Part shown: piece after piece, positions 61,312 through 64,000 of the stretch
Position numbering within the stretch: the first letter of the stretch is position 1
How the letters are laid out: each line of letters starts with the position of its first letter
Assembly: GCA_964538085.1 (NCBI GenBank)
Contig: CAZIDF010000008.1
Location: 85,053-149,052 of the forward strand
DNA length: 64,000 nt
Origin: G020348385 sp964538085
Lineage (GTDB): Bacteria; Acidobacteriota; Aminicenantia; Aminicenantales; Aminicenantaceae
Direction: 5' to 3'
Notes under the pieces: generated by a model
Database searches by the model: none
The model's input: only the letters and a program-made list of their open reading frames with translations
Told to the model about the DNA's origin: nothing
Translations under genes and position numbers: made by a program

Positions 61312-63486
61312 CTAGAAATAGGATTTTTTTATCTCGAATTCCATCGACCCATCCGTGATCGATATGAGGACTGTTTTCAGCCCCTCTTCTTTTACATTCG
61401 CTAGGAATTTCGCAAGCGGAGAGCTGATCAATTTATCGACCGTGCGCTCGAGATTTCTGGCCCCCCATTTTTTGCTGTATCCCTTTTGTGCCAGGAGATT
61501 GACGACTTCTGAACTTATTTCCAGCTTGATTCCCTTTTTTTGCCATTTTGTCTTAAGAATAATCAGGATTCTTTCTTCAACGATTCGCTGAACAATCTGT
61601 GGCGAAAGCGGATCGAACAACCCGACAAAGTCGATCCTGTTGACAAATTCGGGTGAAAAAAACTTGGTGAGTTCATCCCTCACTTCTGTCCCTACGGCAC
61701 CGAAACCGATCCCGGATTTCTGCTGGATCGGAACATTGGATGTCATGATGATTATCACATCGCTGAAGAAGGTGTGAATTCTATTGACGTTTGTGAGAAC
61801 GCCGCTGTCAAAAACCTGGAGGAATAATCTGTGTATATTGGGATGTGCTTTTTCGATCTCATCCAACAGCAAGACCGAAAAAGGATGTTCCGCAATCGCA
61901 TCCAACATCGGGCTTCCCTTTTCAGTCCCTCTGTAACCGAATGGGGCACCGAGAAAATTCGATACAGAATGGGGCTCTGAATATTCGGACATATCGATCC
62001 GGATAATTTTATCCGGAGAGCCAAAAAGATACTCAGCCAGGGCACGCGCAAACTCTGTTTTTCCGACACCTGTTGGGCCAACGAACAGGAACACACCATT
62101 CGGGCGTTCGGGTCGCAAGTCTAATCCTTGGGTTTTTGGCCATATGATATCCACGACCATATCGATTATGTGATCTTGCCCCAGGATACGCTCTCTGAGG
62201 AAAGTGCTCAATCCTTCTAGCCGATTCTTCAATTCGTCTTCTAATTTTCCGACTGGCAAACCCGTCATGGAGCCGACGATGTTGCGCACATCTTCCACGG
62301 TGATCCTCTTGCGCTCTCGGCTCGAATCCCGATGGCTCACAACCCGACCCACAGCTTGATCGAGGATGTCTATCGCTTTATCGGGGAAATAGCGACTTCT
62401 CATGTAACGTTCGCTGAGTTCGGCCACTTCTGAGTAAACATCCTTTTCTATTTCGATATTTTGTTCCGGCTCGAACCTATCAGCCGCAATGACTTTCAAC
62501 ACCTCTTCGGTGGCTTGGCGGGCAAGTTGAGAGATCCGGATAGGCTGGAATCTCCGCTCTATCGCTTTATTCTTCTCAATATGTGCATGATATTCACTGT
62601 CTGTCGTGGCTCCAATACAGGCGATCTCTCCCCTGGCCAAGGCAGGCAACAACATGACAGAGGCTTCGAGAGGAGCGCCTTCGACCTTTCCAGCGCCCAT
62701 TATCGAATGCAACTCATCGATAAAGAGTATGATATTTGGATTGCTGGCTTCTTTTATCACTCTCTTCAATTTTTCCTCGAACATGCCCCTATAGGGAGTA
62801 CCAGCCACGAGGCTACCCATGTTCACCTCGATAATGTGCTTTCCCTTGAGAGCATCGGCAACTTTATCATTCGCTATTTTTTTTGCCAGCCCTTCCACTA
62901 TCGCGGTTTTACCGACTCCAGCAGGCCCCACCAGGAGAGGATTGCGCTTGAAAATACGACACAGGGTTTCCGACAATAGATCGATCTCCTTGTCTCGTCC
63001 AACAATATCATGGGTCTTTTTCTGCGTCGCCAGTACGGTTAAGTCACGTCCATTGCTGTTCAAAGTAGGGGCTGAACTCAATAGAGTGATTAATGACGGT
63101 GTGGAGTCTGACTTGAATTCTTTTTCAGGCATTTTTACTTCAAATCCACAGAACGCACCTGCCGCAGCTGTCAGATGAATGAGATCGACCTGTGGTCGCA
63201 GTTCTTTTTCGGCTAAGTGCAGAGCATGATCAATAACCGTTTTTTGATCTACCTTCCCCTGTCTGCCTGGGAGGGAATTTACTAAGTTATCGACTTCGCT
63301 TGCTGGCAAGGATGGCATGACTTTTTCTATTGTTTCAGGGTGATGGATTGCCAGTGTTTTCATGATCAGTGCTGAGGTTATTTTTTCTGCGCCACTTTTC
63401 TGTGCAAGCTTTTCAGTTCTCAGGAGGATCATTCTTACCTGAACAGAAAGCTTTTCCCAGTGGGTTTTGTCTAATATTTCTTTCAT
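61312..63486 (-). CDS. ClpA-type AAA+ protease ATPase without middle domain
   Basis: 724 aa. An N-terminal Clp repeat domain (to about 150) leads to AAA1 (HDIVGRDKEIDLLSETLCRIFKRNPLLVGPAGVGKTAIVEGLAKK; DELHSIMGAG) and AAA2 (VFLFVGPTGVGKTEFARALAEYLFG; SEYSEPHSVSNFLGAPFGYRG; LLDEIEKAHPNIHRLFLQVFD). There is no ClpB/ClpC coiled-coil middle domain. The loop KSGIGFGAVG carries IGF, predicting docking on ClpP. TGAGGAAA lies 4 nt before the ATG. No clpS or clpP lies beside it. Confidence 0.92.
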   Translation of the reverse strand: MKEILDKTHWEKLSVQVRMILLRTEKLAQKSGAEKITSALIMKTLAIHHPETIEKVMPSLPASEVDNLVNSLPGRQGKVDQKTVIDHALHLAEKELRPQVDLIHLTAAAGAFCGFEVKMPEKEFKSDSTPSLITLLSSAPTLNSNGRDLTVLATQKKTHDIVGRDKEIDLLSETLCRIFKRNPLLVGPAGVGKTAIVEGLAKKIANDKVADALKGKHIIEVNMGSLVAGTPYRGMFEEKLKRVIKEASNPNIILFIDELHSIMGAGKVEGAPLEASVMLLPALARGEIACIGATTDSEYHAHIEKNKAIERRFQPIRISQLARQATEEVLKVIAADRFEPEQNIEIEKDVYSEVAELSERYMRSRYFPDKAIDILDQAVGRVVSHRDSSRERKRITVEDVRNIVGSMTGLPVGKLEDELKNRLEGLSTFLRERILGQDHIIDMVVDIIWPKTQGLDLRPERPNGVFLFVGPTGVGKTEFARALAEYLFGSPDKIIRIDMSEYSEPHSVSNFLGAPFGYRGTEKGSPMLDAIAEHPFSVLLLDEIEKAHPNIHRLFLQVFDSGVLTNVNRIHTFFSDVIIIMTSNVPIQQKSGIGFGAVGTEVRDELTKFFSPEFVNRIDFVGLFDPLSPQIVQRIVEERILIILKTKWQKKGIKLEISSEVVNLLAQKGYSKKWGARNLERTVDKLISSPLAKFLANVKEEGLKTVLISITDGSMEFEIKKSYF

Positions 63487-63605
63487 TTTCCTCAGCCCAT
63501 TTTATAAACTTGGTTTTTTATACCACAACCATACGTTGTTATCAATCATCGATCACAATTTCCTGGCGATTGACTTGGGTATTTTTCATATGATAGGTTC
63601 AATCT

Positions 63606-64000
63606 ATGCAGCAAGACTTCTGCGATCTAATACTGAACAACAAGATTGACCTGGATGAGCGAATTAAAATAGCAGGCCAAATCAGTCAAGATGTTTCGCT
63701 AAAAAAAATTGCTGCAGACGATATACCCCTCGTTTACCAGGTGATGTTACAGTTTTGGAGAAACCTAGGGAGTTACCTCAGTGACAGGTATGATTCAAGC
63801 CTGTTTTTAAAAAGATCGAAGCTAGCAACACATTGTATGTCTGTTTCTCGCCACCTTCCTGAAGGCCAAAAATTCTTCCGGTACTTCCCCAAAATAGAAT
63901 TGGCCGAAGGACCTAATCGTTTCAAAGGGAATGAAATTGTCAGAGGTATGATAGATTACAGGATGTTCCATTCCTTGTACGAATTTCACTTGGAATATCC
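63606..64000 (+). CDS. Hypothetical protein (partial, cut by window end)
   Basis: 131 codons are open from ATG 63606 to the edge. The protein starts MQQDFCDLILNNKIDLDERI and continues with helical, basic sequence (KKIAADDIPLVYQVMLQFWRNLGSYLSDRYD; GMIDYRMFHSLYEFHLEYP). No known domain is seen and there is no signal peptide. It is divergent from the Clp-like gene (119 bp), and ATAGGTT precedes the start. Confidence 0.6.
   Translation, partial: MQQDFCDLILNNKIDLDERIKIAGQISQDVSLKKIAADDIPLVYQVMLQFWRNLGSYLSDRYDSSLFLKRSKLATHCMSVSRHLPEGQKFFRYFPKIELAEGPNRFKGNEIVRGMIDYRMFHSLYEFHLEY

Overview
The window reads as a Gram-negative chromosome of middling G+C content. TonB-dependent receptors, RND efflux, beta-barrel outer-membrane proteins and lipoproteins imply an outer membrane. 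Big secreted proteins (DUF5107-TPR, CBM9/DUF5916, SH3-PEGA-NHL), several secreted peptidases and a Hanks-type kinase would suit an Acidobacteriota/Aminicenantes-like heterotroph. That placement is an inference from gene style; no rRNA or taxonomic marker was compared. There are no prophages, insertion sequences or CRISPR arrays.

Layout. 1-5735 (-): a truncated receiver-like/TonB fusion, a secreted SH3-PEGA-NHL propeller protein and a membrane Ser/Thr kinase. 5893-8066 (+): mutY overlapping a DHH-like phosphoesterase whose motifs are in inverted order. 8067-13943 (-): a complete TolC/HlyD/RND efflux operon. 14151-15654 (-): serS followed 1 nt later by tRNA-Ser(UGA), then tRNA-Ser(GCU), read from a promoter that predicts a leaderless mRNA. 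15988-17840 (+): cobO, a zincin metallopeptidase and a DapA-family lyase. 17851-18122 (-): a large (Alu-domain) SRP RNA. 18234-25494: outer-membrane proteins, an M14 carboxypeptidase, an ArsR/DsrE-like pair with an operator over its -10 box, and a beta-helix surface protein split by a 1-nt frameshift. 25502-29655 (-): a peptide-use operon (POT transporter, M42 peptidase, an M42 pseudo-peptidase, YjbQ). 29814-36606 (-): ACT protein, DHOD-like enzyme, GlcD-type oxidase, CPA2 antiporter, nuclease, transketolase. 36724-40695: tandem GNAT, PIG-L deacetylase, MshA-like glycosyltransferase and FemAB/CelD-like transferase, which together recall low-molecular-weight thiol or glycan synthesis. 41041-54556 (-): secreted and outer-membrane proteins, then an operon with esterase, GNAT, TonB receptor, SSS symporter and small membrane proteins.

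54735-60434 (+) holds a cupin and the most interesting unit: three overlapping genes encoding a PD-(D/E)XK/XPD-DinG helicase, a GIY-YIG nuclease with a degenerate DEDDh exonuclease domain, and an SbcD/Mre11-like phosphoesterase without SbcC. The window ends with a PrsW-like protease, a ClpA-type ATPase lacking the middle domain and an unrecognised gene cut by the edge.

Several spacers carry related, degenerate palindromic repeats that the genes do not explain.
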